From: DASXPG01 sp044449445
GTDB taxonomy: Bacteria > Gemmatimonadota > Gemmatimonadetes > Gemmatimonadales > JACORV01
Reading direction: 5' to 3'
DNA length: 8,805 nucleotides
NCBI GenBank assembly: GCA_044449445.1
Contig: JBIOIA010000108.1
Coordinates: forward strand, 1-8,805
Position numbers and translations under genes: made by a program. The notes under the pieces are model-generated. The model had not been told where the DNA came from, searched no databases, and was given only the letters and a program-made list of their open reading frames with translations. Shown here piece after piece: positions 1-6,775 of this stretch. How positions within the stretch are numbered: position 1 is the first letter of the stretch; every line of letters begins with the position of its first letter.

Positions 1-1120
1 AACCATCTACTGGAACAAGATGCCGCATACGGGCGTGCAACTCTCCTTGGACCGAAGCGGCCAGGTAACGGTGTTCTGCGGCGCGACCGAGGTCGGGCAG
101 GGTTCGGACGACGTGCTCGCCGCGATCGTCGCCGAGGTGCTCGGTATCGGCGCCGAGGACGTGAAGCTCGTCACCGGCGACACCGACCTCACGCCGGTGG
201 ACCTGGGCAGCTACAGCTCGCGCGTCACGCTGATGATGGGCAACGCGGCGATCCAGGCGGCCGAACGCGCGAAAGCGCTGCTCGCTGGACCGGTCGCGAC
301 GAAGCTCGGCGTACCCGAGAACCGGATCGCGTTCGCGCAGCGCCGGGTCTTCGACGTCGAGAATCCGGCGACCGGGATGGACTTCGCTGACGCGATCGTG
401 CTCGCCGAGGCGGCGCACGGGACGCTGGGCACGACGGGCAGCTACGCGCCGCCGAAGTCGCCCGGGAAGTACCGTGGCGCGGGCGTCGGCCCGTCGGCGA
501 CCTACAGCTACAGCGCGGCCGTGGTCGAGGTCGAGGTGAATCCTGACACCGGGTGGATAAGGGTTCCAAAGGTCTGGATCGGCCACGACATCGGGCGGGT
601 GCTCAATCCGGTGCTCGCGCGGGGCCAGGTCGAGGGCGGCGTGTACATGGGGCTCGGCGAGGCGCTGATGGAGGAGCAGGTGTTTCGGCGGCTGCCGCAG
701 AAGCTCTCGGGCGCGCTGGTCCACAAGATCCCGAGCATCCTCGAGTACAAGTCTCCGACGTCGCTCGAGATGCCGGAGGTCACGACGTACTTCATCGAGG
801 ACGCCGATCCCGCCGGGCCGTTCGGCGCGAAGGAGGTCGGCCAGGGGCCGCTGCTGCCGATCATGCCCGCCGTCGCCAACGCGGTGTTCGATGCGGTCGG
901 CGTCCGGGTGGACGAGGTGCCGATCACGCCCGAGGCGGTGCTCAAGGGACTGGAACGAAAAGCAAAGGGGAGTAAGGGGAGTGAGGGGAGTTACGGGAGT
1001 GATGGTGCGGTGAGGGTCGGGCCGACGAGTTTCCCCGACGTGCCGTGGCCCGAGGCGCTGGTCGTGCTGCCGCCGTGGGAGGGCGGCGACGGGCGCGCGA
1101 TCAAGGGCACGCGGCCATGA
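1..1120 (+). CDS. hcrA: Molybdopterin-binding (large) subunit of a xanthine-oxidase-family enzyme, HcrA-like, 5' partial
   Basis: The frame is open from the left edge (first full codon at 2) to TGA 1118-1120, about 372 residues, roughly the C-terminal half of a subunit of usually 750-800. Seen: a TEVGQG loop (Gln codon 98-100) of the type that contacts the molybdenum cofactor; SYSSRVTLMMGNA; a GHDIGRVLNP...GQVEGG...GLGEALMEE block; and GPFGAKEVGQGPLLP near the end. All are hallmarks of this family. Known role of HcrA: it holds the Mo-cytosine-dinucleotide site where 4-hydroxybenzoyl-CoA is reductively dehydroxylated to benzoyl-CoA in the cytoplasm. The HcrA assignment rests mainly on the adjoining HcrB-like gene; another aromatic or aldehyde substrate is possible. 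Two oddities: Gln (codon 842-844) sits where many relatives have the catalytic Glu, and a tail of about 50 residues follows the normal end, starting with a KGS/EGS/YGS repeat. It overlaps the next gene by 4 bp. Confidence 0.85.
   Translation, partial: TIYWNKMPHTGVQLSLDRSGQVTVFCGATEVGQGSDDVLAAIVAEVLGIGAEDVKLVTGDTDLTPVDLGSYSSRVTLMMGNAAIQAAERAKALLAGPVATKLGVPENRIAFAQRRVFDVENPATGMDFADAIVLAEAAHGTLGTTGSYAPPKSPGKYRGAGVGPSATYSYSAAVVEVEVNPDTGWIRVPKVWIGHDIGRVLNPVLARGQVEGGVYMGLGEALMEEQVFRRLPQKLSGALVHKIPSILEYKSPTSLEMPEVTTYFIEDADPAGPFGAKEVGQGPLLPIMPAVANAVFDAVGVRVDEVPITPEAVLKGLERKAKGSKGSEGSYGSDGAVRVGPTSFPDVPWPEALVVLPPWEGGDGRAIKGTRP
965..1000 (+). repeat. 9-bp tandem repeat, four copies, G-quadruplex-capable
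   Basis: Units at 965-973, 974-982, 983-991 and 992-1000 follow the pattern AAGGGGAGT, with changes only in the first three positions. Because 9 is a multiple of 3, it stays in frame and encodes KGS-KGS-EGS-YGS in the C-terminal tail of the HcrA-like protein. The G-runs (967-970, 976-979, 985-988, 995-997) are separated by 5, 5 and 6 bases, which fits the G3+N1-7 pattern for a quadruplex on the coding strand and in the mRNA. Confidence 0.85.
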
Positions 1121-2148
1121 TGCGCGCCCCGCGGTTCCGTTATCACGCCGCGACCAGCGTGAAGGACGCGGTGGCCGCACTCGCGGGCGGCGGCGCTGAG
1201 GCGATGCTGCTCGCAGGCGGCACGGACCTCGTGCCCAACATGAAGCGGCGCCAGCAGACACCGGGCTTGCTCATCGGCATCCGGGGAGTGGAGGAGCTCC
1301 GGGCGATCACGAACGGCACCGGCCTCACGCTCGGCGCGTGCGCGACCCTCACCGAGGTGGCCGAGCACCCGAAGGTGCGCAGCGGCTACGCCGCGCTCGC
1401 CAGGGCCGCGGGCTCTGTCGCGACCGTGCACCTCAGGAACATGGGCACGCTGGGTGGCAACCTGTGCCTCGACACGCGCTGCAACTACTACAACCAGAAC
1501 CAGGAGTGGCGGCGCGCGATCGACTTCTGCATGAAGGCGCCGAAAGGCACGAATGGCCATGCCTGCGCGAGCCCCGACGGCACGAGTATCTGCTGGGTCG
1601 CGACGAGCAGCCCGCGGTGCTGGGCCGTGAGCAGCACCGACACCGCGCCCGCGCTCATTGCGTTAGGCGCCGAGGTCACGCTGGTGGGGCCGCGAGGCAG
1701 GCGGGTGATCCCGCTCGAGCACCTCTACCGCAACGACGGCATGTCGTACCTTACAAAACGAGCGGACGAAATCCTGACGCGCGTGCACCTGCCTGTCGCG
1801 AGGCGCGAGGCGCGAGGCGCGAGCGTGCGCTCGACCTACTGGAAGCTGCGCCGGCGCGGCTCGTTCGACTTCCCGGTCCTCGGCGTGGCGGTGGCGCTTA
1901 CGTTAGGCAGGCGTGACGTCGTGACGGCAGCCCGCGTGGTCCTCGGCGCGGTGACGAGCTGCCCCGTGCTCGTGCCCGAGAGCGACACGCTGATCGGCAA
2001 GCCACTGAGCGACGACGTGATCCGCGAGTTCGCCGACGTCTGCTGGAAGCACGCGCGGCCGCTCGACAACACGGACTTCGACCTGGCGTGGCGGAAGAAG
2101 GTCGTGAAGAGCTACGTGGTGGGGGCACTGCGAGAGCTCAGGGGCTAG
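1117..2148 (+). CDS. hcrB: FAD-binding subunit with [4Fe-4S] loop, 4-hydroxybenzoyl-CoA reductase beta type
   Basis: 343 residues from ATG 1117, which overlaps the upstream stop as ATGA, with AAGGG at 1103-1107 as ribosome binding site; ATG 1120 is an alternative start. Seen: an FAD-binding AGGTDLVPNMK motif (residues 33-43), a second FAD motif GTLGGN (110-115), then a Cys-rich insertion with Cys at 117, 122, 138, 150, 159 and 168, followed by the C-terminal domain of CO dehydrogenase/xanthine dehydrogenase medium subunits. Ordinary XDH medium subunits lack this Cys loop. In HcrB it carries an extra [4Fe-4S] cluster that passes electrons to FAD. From memory the Thauera ligands are Cys122, 138, 146 and 155; here C122, C138, C159 and C168 would match, with a longer loop between the second and third. 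It probably works with the preceding gene and an unseen [2Fe-2S] subunit. A 7-bp tandem repeat lies inside the gene. The 3' end overlaps the opposing TPR gene by 11 bp. Confidence 0.85.
   Translation: MMRAPRFRYHAATSVKDAVAALAGGGAEAMLLAGGTDLVPNMKRRQQTPGLLIGIRGVEELRAITNGTGLTLGACATLTEVAEHPKVRSGYAALARAAGSVATVHLRNMGTLGGNLCLDTRCNYYNQNQEWRRAIDFCMKAPKGTNGHACASPDGTSICWVATSSPRCWAVSSTDTAPALIALGAEVTLVGPRGRRVIPLEHLYRNDGMSYLTKRADEILTRVHLPVARREARGASVRSTYWKLRRRGSFDFPVLGVAVALTLGRRDVVTAARVVLGAVTSCPVLVPESDTLIGKPLSDDVIREFADVCWKHARPLDNTDFDLAWRKKVVKSYVVGALRELRG
1661..1668 (+). repeat. CGTTAGGC octamer, copy 1
   Basis: Exact CGTTAGGC inside hcrB, read as (g)CG-TTA-GGC, so it contains an in-frame TTA leucine codon. 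Two further exact copies are at 1901-1908 and 7715-7722 (reverse strand). Confidence 0.7.
1798..1823 (+). repeat. 7-bp tandem repeat (GCGAGGC) inside hcrB
   Basis: Three perfect copies of GCGAGGC (1798-1804, 1805-1811, 1812-1818) are followed by a partial GCGAG (1819-1823). It is read through as residues A-R-R-E-A-R-G-A-S in a segment between two conserved parts of the protein. Three copies add 21 bp and keep frame; gain or loss of a single copy would frameshift the gene. Confidence 0.85.
1901..1908 (+). repeat. CGTTAGGC octamer, copy 2
   Basis: Exact copy inside hcrB, again read as TTA-GGC (Leu-Gly). The flanking bases differ from copy 1, so only the eight bases are conserved. Confidence 0.7.
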
Positions 2149-3730
2149 CGCCTGCCGGATTCGATTCGTTCCACAACCGCTGGAACCGAGGATCGGCGCG
2201 GATCGGGTCGAACATGGGGTCGCGCATGTAGCAACCCACGATCAGTCCCCGGGGACGGATGCTCTCGAGCATGGTGAGCGCCCCGGCGCGATCGCCCACG
2301 GCCATGAACCCGAGCGCGGCGCTGTATCCCTCATACGCCGACAGATGCTCGCGATCCCGGAACCCGCCGACGAGTCGCTCCAGCCGGGCTCGCGCGGCCG
2401 TGGTGTCGCCGTCCCGGGTCTCCTGCGCGATGACCATGTGTTCGGACGTCAGCAGGTAGTCCGGACGCCGGGTGCGCACGGCGGCCGTCACGTCGGCTCG
2501 GAATCGAGCGGTATCACCGCGGACCAGTGCGATCTGCGCCCGGATGGCGTACAGGTAGTCCGCCTGCGGATCCAGAGCCACGCCGCTGTCCGCGAGCGCC
2601 TCGGCTTCATCGTACCGCCGTTCGAAGTACCGGAGCCACGCCAGGTCGGCGAGCGAGATGACGCGCTCGGGATCGAGCTCGAGCGCGCGCTGGAAGGCGG
2701 CCGCGGAAGCACTGTCGCGCGAGGCGTAGGTCAGCGTCGCAGCGTACAGGTGCCAGGCCTCCGCGTTGCGGGGATCCAACGTGACGGCGCGCCTGAACGC
2801 CTGGTCCACGCCCTCGAACGTCGTGGGGAAGCGGTATGCGAGCAGCGCCGCCCGGGCCATCCACGCGTCGGCCGAGAGCGAATCGATGCGCAACGCCATC
2901 GACGCAGCCGCGATCCCGCGCTCGAGCAGACTGTCGGGCGTCAGCCCCGGCCAGGGCCAGCTCCAGTCGTAGAACAACCCGTATGCCCACCCGATCCGTC
3001 CGAAGGCCTTCGCGAACCCGGGATCCAGCCGCACCGCCGTCTCATACTCAGCGAGCGCGCGTCGTGCCGCCACAGCGGACCGCTGCGCGATCAGATAGTT
3101 GCCGCGCAGAAAGTGGTCGAACGCCTCGGGGTTGGTGGTCGGGCGCGCGACGAGCACGCGCTGCTCCGTCGGCGCGAGCCGACCGCCCACGCCGGAGGCG
3201 ATCTCCTGCGCGATGTCAGCCTCGACCGCCATGAGGTCGTCGCTTCCGCGTTCGTAGGTGTCGCCCCAGACGCGCACGCCCGTGGAGGCGCGCGTCAACT
3301 CCACTGTGACGCGCAGCCGGCCGTTGCCGCGGCGGATGCTCCCGCTCACCAGGTGCGCCACGCCGAGCGTGCGGCCGAGCGTCGTTGGATCGTCTATCGG
3401 CCGGCCGCGGTAGCGCTGGACCGCGGTGCGCGATTTGACCTGGAGCCGCTCGATCTGGCCGAGCCGCGCGATCAGCTCTTCGGTGAGCCCGTCGGCGATG
3501 TAGGCGTCGTTGCTGTCGCGCGAAACGTTGTCGAAATAGAGGACCGCGACGCTGGTGGGGCCGGGCCCCGCGGCGGCGCGAGCGGCCGCTCGGGCGCACG
3601 GCGGCGGTGTGCCGTCGGGGCACTGGAAGGCGTACAGGCGTATCGACGTACTTCCGGACAGCAGCACGAGTGCCAATGCCGCGCGCAGCCTGAACCGGTT
3701 GCGCTCGTACGTCCGCACGTCGGTCGTCAC
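2138..3730 (-). CDS. Exported COG5616 (TolB/FlgO-like)-TPR protein, paralog C
   Basis: 530 residues from GTG 3730-3728, which overlaps the upstream TGA (3729-3727) as GTGA; GGAG at 3739-3736 lies 5 nt before the start. An ATG at 3853 would overlap the upstream gene by over 120 bp and is not preferred. Seen: a basic then hydrophobic N-terminus (about residues 11-30, a signal peptide or anchor), CPDGTPPPC (37-45), a COG5616-type domain (about 59-190, with SVAVLYFDNVSRD, ADGLTEELIARL and VWGDTYE), then TPR helices to the end, including WPWPGLT (258-264) and a terminal DPRFQRL. Families with this domain usually have a DNA-binding, cyclase or kinase domain in front; here there is only an export signal, so a periplasmic or outer-membrane scaffold is inferred. 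The specific function is unknown. Last gene of the three-gene operon; its stop overlaps the end of convergent hcrB. Confidence 0.85.
   Translation of the reverse strand: MTTDVRTYERNRFRLRAALALVLLSGSTSIRLYAFQCPDGTPPPCARAAARAAAGPGPTSVAVLYFDNVSRDSNDAYIADGLTEELIARLGQIERLQVKSRTAVQRYRGRPIDDPTTLGRTLGVAHLVSGSIRRGNGRLRVTVELTRASTGVRVWGDTYERGSDDLMAVEADIAQEIASGVGGRLAPTEQRVLVARPTTNPEAFDHFLRGNYLIAQRSAVAARRALAEYETAVRLDPGFAKAFGRIGWAYGLFYDWSWPWPGLTPDSLLERGIAAASMALRIDSLSADAWMARAALLAYRFPTTFEGVDQAFRRAVTLDPRNAEAWHLYAATLTYASRDSASAAAFQRALELDPERVISLADLAWLRYFERRYDEAEALADSGVALDPQADYLYAIRAQIALVRGDTARFRADVTAAVRTRRPDYLLTSEHMVIAQETRDGDTTAARARLERLVGGFRDREHLSAYEGYSAALGFMAVGDRAGALTMLESIRPRGLIVGCYMRDPMFDPIRADPRFQRLWNESNPAGASP
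3594..3626 (-). repeat. 33-bp exact repeat encoding the CPDGTPPPC region (copy in paralog C)
   Basis: These 33 bases are identical to 5120-5152 in paralog B. The matching stretch in paralog A (6648-6678) differs at two positions. Surrounding DNA is far less similar, so this short block stands out as either strongly constrained or recently homogenised. Confidence 0.8.
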
Positions 3731-5217
3731 GGGTGCTCCAGTCGGCGCATGAGCGCAGCCCAGCGAGGATCGACGTGCATCGCGGCGAAGGCGTGATCCT
3801 GGCGCACCGCGATGAGCCACATCGTGCGCTGGTCCACCGCGCGGTCGAGCCACGAGAATGCGCGGTCGACATCGCCTGTTTCCCCGTAGGTCTCGGCGAT
3901 GCCGTAGGCGTCGAAGTATCGCCGCTCGGCGCTGGCCACCATGGAATCGGCCATGGCGCGCGCAGCCTCGGGGCGGCCGAGGGCCAGCAGGGCCCGTGCG
4001 CGAATGGACGCGAACTCACCGCCGTAGAATTGCCAGGTGAGGCCTTCGAGCGCGCCGGCCGCGTCGCCGCGCAGCAGGCGATCGATGGCATCGAAGGTGC
4101 GATACTCCTCCGCACTGAATCCGACGCGCGCCCGGGCCAAGGCCGGGCCGAACAGCTCGGCACGCTGGGCGACCAGGAGCGTCCACAGGTAGACGGTTGC
4201 GGAGGAAGCCGACAGGGTGTCCCCCTCCCAGCCGCGCCGTGCCTCCGCGATCGATTCGTCCATGTCGCCGGACACCATCAGGGCGGCGCTCGCCAGGAGA
4301 TGCGCGTCCGGTTGGCGGGGATCGAGCGCGAGCGCTCGCTGCACCATCGGCTGCGCCCGCGCGAAATCCATGTCGAGGGCGATGATGGATTGGCTGAGGA
4401 GGGACCACGCGAGGGCCCTGCTACTGTCGAGACCCAGCGCGCGCTCGGCCGCGGCTCTCGCCTGCGGGTAGGCGACCCGCCCTTCCTCGTAGCCGTCCGC
4501 CAGCCAGGTCCAGACGAAGGCCTTCTTCGCCCAGGCGTCGGCGAAGCCCGAGTCGCGGGCAATGGCGCGATCCAGCAGGTCGAGGGCGGAGCGGAGCCCG
4601 GCCTCCGATGTCGTGTTGGCGGCCCCGACAGCGCGCAGGTAGAGCTGGTAGGCGACCGGGTCTTCCGTGGAATGGCGCGCGAGACTCGCCTGCTCCGTCG
4701 GCAGCAACTGCCCGGTGATCGCCCCTGCCACCTCCCGTGCGATGTCGGACTGGATCTGGAGTATGTTGCCGCCGCTGCGATCGTACACATCGCCCCACAT
4801 GTTGGCACCGTCGGCGGTGCGCACCAGCGAGACGCGCAACCGCACCTGCTGTCCCGCCTGCTGCATGCTGCCCGTGACGAGGTACGCGGCCCGAAGTGAA
4901 CGCCCGAGAACCTTGGGGTCGCCGGCGGTATGGCCGCGCACCCGCTGCGATTCGAAGCGCGACTTCACGTCGAGTCGCCTGACCTGGCTGAGCCGGACGA
5001 TCAGCTCCTCGGCGAGTCCGTCGGCGAGGTACGCGTCGGCGGTGTCACGCGAGAGATTGTCGAAGTACAGCACGGCGACGCTGTTCGCTCCGAGCGCAGC
5101 CGGTCGGGGCGTGCCGCGCGCGCACGGCGGCGGTGTGCCGTCGGGGCACTGGGCGCGAAGCGAAATCGGAAGGGACAGAAGCCCGCAGACACCGGGCACG
5201 AGCCAGCGAACGCTCAC
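3727..5217 (-). CDS. Exported COG5616 (TolB/FlgO-like)-TPR protein, paralog B
   Basis: 496 residues from GTG 5217-5215, which overlaps the upstream TGA (5216-5214) as GTGA. No clear Shine-Dalgarno precedes it, which suits re-initiation by coupled translation. Seen: a signal-like N-terminus (VSVRWLVPGVCGLLSLPIS, cleavage plausible near RAQ), CPDGTPPPC (24-32), a COG5616-type domain (about 45-175, with SVAVLYFDNLSRD, ADGLAEELIVRL, MWGDVYDR and IQSDIAREVAGAI), then TPRs, with a terminal segment HVDPRWAALMRRL of the kind that ends many such proteins. It is the most divergent of the three: it lacks the WPWPGLT motif shared by A and C, and its TPR part aligns only loosely with theirs. Middle gene of the operon. 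Family placement is firm; the biological role is unknown. Confidence 0.85.
   Translation of the reverse strand: MSVRWLVPGVCGLLSLPISLRAQCPDGTPPPCARGTPRPAALGANSVAVLYFDNLSRDTADAYLADGLAEELIVRLSQVRRLDVKSRFESQRVRGHTAGDPKVLGRSLRAAYLVTGSMQQAGQQVRLRVSLVRTADGANMWGDVYDRSGGNILQIQSDIAREVAGAITGQLLPTEQASLARHSTEDPVAYQLYLRAVGAANTTSEAGLRSALDLLDRAIARDSGFADAWAKKAFVWTWLADGYEEGRVAYPQARAAAERALGLDSSRALAWSLLSQSIIALDMDFARAQPMVQRALALDPRQPDAHLLASAALMVSGDMDESIAEARRGWEGDTLSASSATVYLWTLLVAQRAELFGPALARARVGFSAEEYRTFDAIDRLLRGDAAGALEGLTWQFYGGEFASIRARALLALGRPEAARAMADSMVASAERRYFDAYGIAETYGETGDVDRAFSWLDRAVDQRTMWLIAVRQDHAFAAMHVDPRWAALMRRLEHP
5120..5152 (-). repeat. 33-bp exact repeat encoding the CPDGTPPPC region (copy in paralog B)
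   Basis: Second member of the exact pair described at 3594-3626. It encodes CPDGTPPPCA plus one flanking residue, immediately after the signal peptide. Confidence 0.8.
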
Positions 5218-6737
5218 CGCGTCACCCGCGGCCGCGCCTCGGCAATCACGCGCTGGAAGCGCGGGTCGTCTCGAATCGCGTCGAACTCGGGAGCGCGCAG
5301 CTGGCCCCACAGCTCGAAAGCGCGCGGCTGGATGCGCTCCACCGCCGCGAGCGCGTCCTCGCGCCGGCCGAGGGCCACGAGCGCCGCGACATAGATCGTT
5401 CCGAACGTCGGCGTGTCGAGCACGTCGGCACCGGCCGCCGACGCCTCGCGCATCGCTGCCTCCGCCTCATCGCGGCGCCCGGCGCGCGCGAGAACGACCA
5501 CCCGGACGAACAGGATCCCGCTGCCGGAAGGCGCCAGCTGCGCCCCCGTCGTCGCATCCGCAACGGCGCCCGCCGTGTCCCCCTGCGCCAGGCGGACGCG
5601 CGCCCGCCCCGTGTACCCCTGCGCAAAGCCGGGATCCACCACGATCGCGCTGTCGAGCCAGCGCCGCGCGACGTCGAGGCGGCCCGTGCGATACGAGATC
5701 CGCGCGATCGTCTCCAGCGTGATGGCGCGGGCCGGATCGACCGCCAGCGCGCGCTCCAGCGTGACCTCAGCCAGCGAGTCCATGCCGGCCGCCATCCGGG
5801 CAAACCCCAGGCCGTGCAGCACCTCCGCGTTGCCGGGATCGGCGGCGAGTGCCTGCTCGTCGCAGGCGAGCGCCGCATCGACCTCCTGCGGACGCAGCGC
5901 CCAGCGCGTGAGGCACAGGGCGAGCCGGGCGACGCCCGGTGGCGAGGGACCGGCCACCGCCTCGTTGGCCGCGGCGAGGCCGCGCGCCAACAACGTGTCG
6001 CGCGTCAGGCCCGGCCAGGGCCAGTACCAGGTCGCGTAGATCGCGTACGCGTAGGCCAGCGTCGCGCGCGCCGGGACCAGCGACGGCTGGATGCGCAGCG
6101 CCGCCTCGTATTCGGCGATGGCGTGACGCGTCGCCTCGGCGGTTCGCTGCGCGAGGAAGAAGTTGCCGCGCAGCACGTGGTCGTGCGCCGCGGGATCCGC
6201 GGCGGATCGTGCGGCGATCCGGCGCACCTCTCCCGGCACCAGCCGTCCGACGATGGCCGTCGCCACCGCCTCGGCGACCTCCTCCTCGATGGCCAGCGCG
6301 TTGGACGCGTTGCGATCGTACGTCTCGCCCCACACGCGGTCGCCCGAGGACGTGCGCGTCAGCTCGACGCTCACGCGCAGCCGGTCGCCGGCGCGGCGCA
6401 GCGAGCCCGAGGCGAGGTACGACACTTGCAGCTCGCGGCCGATGCGCTGGGGATCGGCGTCGGTGTCGCGGTAGCGGCGCACCGCGTTGCGCGACTTCAC
6501 GGTGAGGCGGGATACGGAGCCCAAGCGATCGAGGATCTGCTCCGTCAGCCCCGCCGCCAGGTAGGCGTCATTCGAGTCGCGCGACTGGTTGTCGAAATAC
6601 AGAACGGCGACGCTGTAGGGCGCCGGCGCACGCGCGCCCGAGCGGCCGCACGGCGGCGGCGTACCGTCGGGGCACTGGGCGAACAGCCCGCGCGACAACA
6701 CCAGGAGGCCAAACACGGCGAGAGCAGGCGGACGCAT
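5214..6737 (-). CDS. Exported COG5616 (TolB/FlgO-like)-TPR protein, paralog A
   Basis: 507 residues from ATG 6737-6735. This start gives a textbook signal peptide (MRPPALAVFGLLVLSRGLFA, cleavage before Q21). A longer frame to ATG 6842 reads antisense through a tRNA fragment and is rejected. Seen: CPDGTPPPC (22-30), a COG5616-type domain (about 42-170, with SVAVLYFDNQSRD, GLTEQILDRLG, VWGETYDR and an IEEEVAEAVA helix), then TPRs to the end, with WPWPGLT (239-245) and a terminal DPRFQRV like paralog C. The Cys is preceded by Gln, so there is no normal lipobox and the two Cys more likely form a short disulfide loop (inference). First gene of the operon; no Shine-Dalgarno lies before the ATG, and a weak promoter candidate would give a nearly leaderless mRNA. 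Role unknown. Confidence 0.85.
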   Translation of the reverse strand: MRPPALAVFGLLVLSRGLFAQCPDGTPPPCGRSGARAPAPYSVAVLYFDNQSRDSNDAYLAAGLTEQILDRLGSVSRLTVKSRNAVRRYRDTDADPQRIGRELQVSYLASGSLRRAGDRLRVSVELTRTSSGDRVWGETYDRNASNALAIEEEVAEAVATAIVGRLVPGEVRRIAARSAADPAAHDHVLRGNFFLAQRTAEATRHAIAEYEAALRIQPSLVPARATLAYAYAIYATWYWPWPGLTRDTLLARGLAAANEAVAGPSPPGVARLALCLTRWALRPQEVDAALACDEQALAADPGNAEVLHGLGFARMAAGMDSLAEVTLERALAVDPARAITLETIARISYRTGRLDVARRWLDSAIVVDPGFAQGYTGRARVRLAQGDTAGAVADATTGAQLAPSGSGILFVRVVVLARAGRRDEAEAAMREASAAGADVLDTPTFGTIYVAALVALGRREDALAAVERIQPRAFELWGQLRAPEFDAIRDDPRFQRVIAEARPRVTR

Positions 6738-6746
6738 GAGGCGGCC

Positions 6747-6775
6747 AATGTAGAACGAGATGCAACGAATCGCCA
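6747..6775 (-). promoter_or_regulatory. Weak promoter candidate for the TPR operon, giving a near-leaderless transcript
   Basis: Reading the minus strand, TGGCGA (6775-6770) and TACATT (6752-6747) are 17 nt apart. They match the -35 and -10 consensus at only 3 of 6 and 4 of 6 positions. Transcription would start at about 6740-6738, at the ATG of paralog A, which fits the missing Shine-Dalgarno. The -35 would lie inside the tRNA fragment. Weak evidence. Confidence 0.2.

Noticed and set aside
1045..1116. Upstream ATG start for hcrB
   Set aside because: The added residues lie inside the hcrA tail and match nothing in the family; ATG 1117 gives the ATGA overlap and a ribosome binding site.
2345..3796. 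A 483-codon open frame on the + strand opposite paralog C
   Set aside because: Low-complexity composition and no domain; the opposite strand carries a clear signal peptide, COG5616 domain and TPRs.
3731..3853. Upstream ATG start for paralog C
   Set aside because: It would overlap paralog B by over 120 bp and bury the signal peptide; GTG 3730 has a ribosome binding site and a GTGA overlap.
3733..4899. A 388-codon open frame on the + strand opposite paralog B
   Set aside because: Same reasoning: it mirrors the codon pattern of a well-supported gene on the other strand.
6672..6737. Lipoprotein signal in paralog A (Cys22 as the lipidated residue)
   Set aside because: Gln occupies the -1 position in all three paralogs, where a lipobox needs Gly, Ala or Ser; a signal peptidase I site before Gln fits better.
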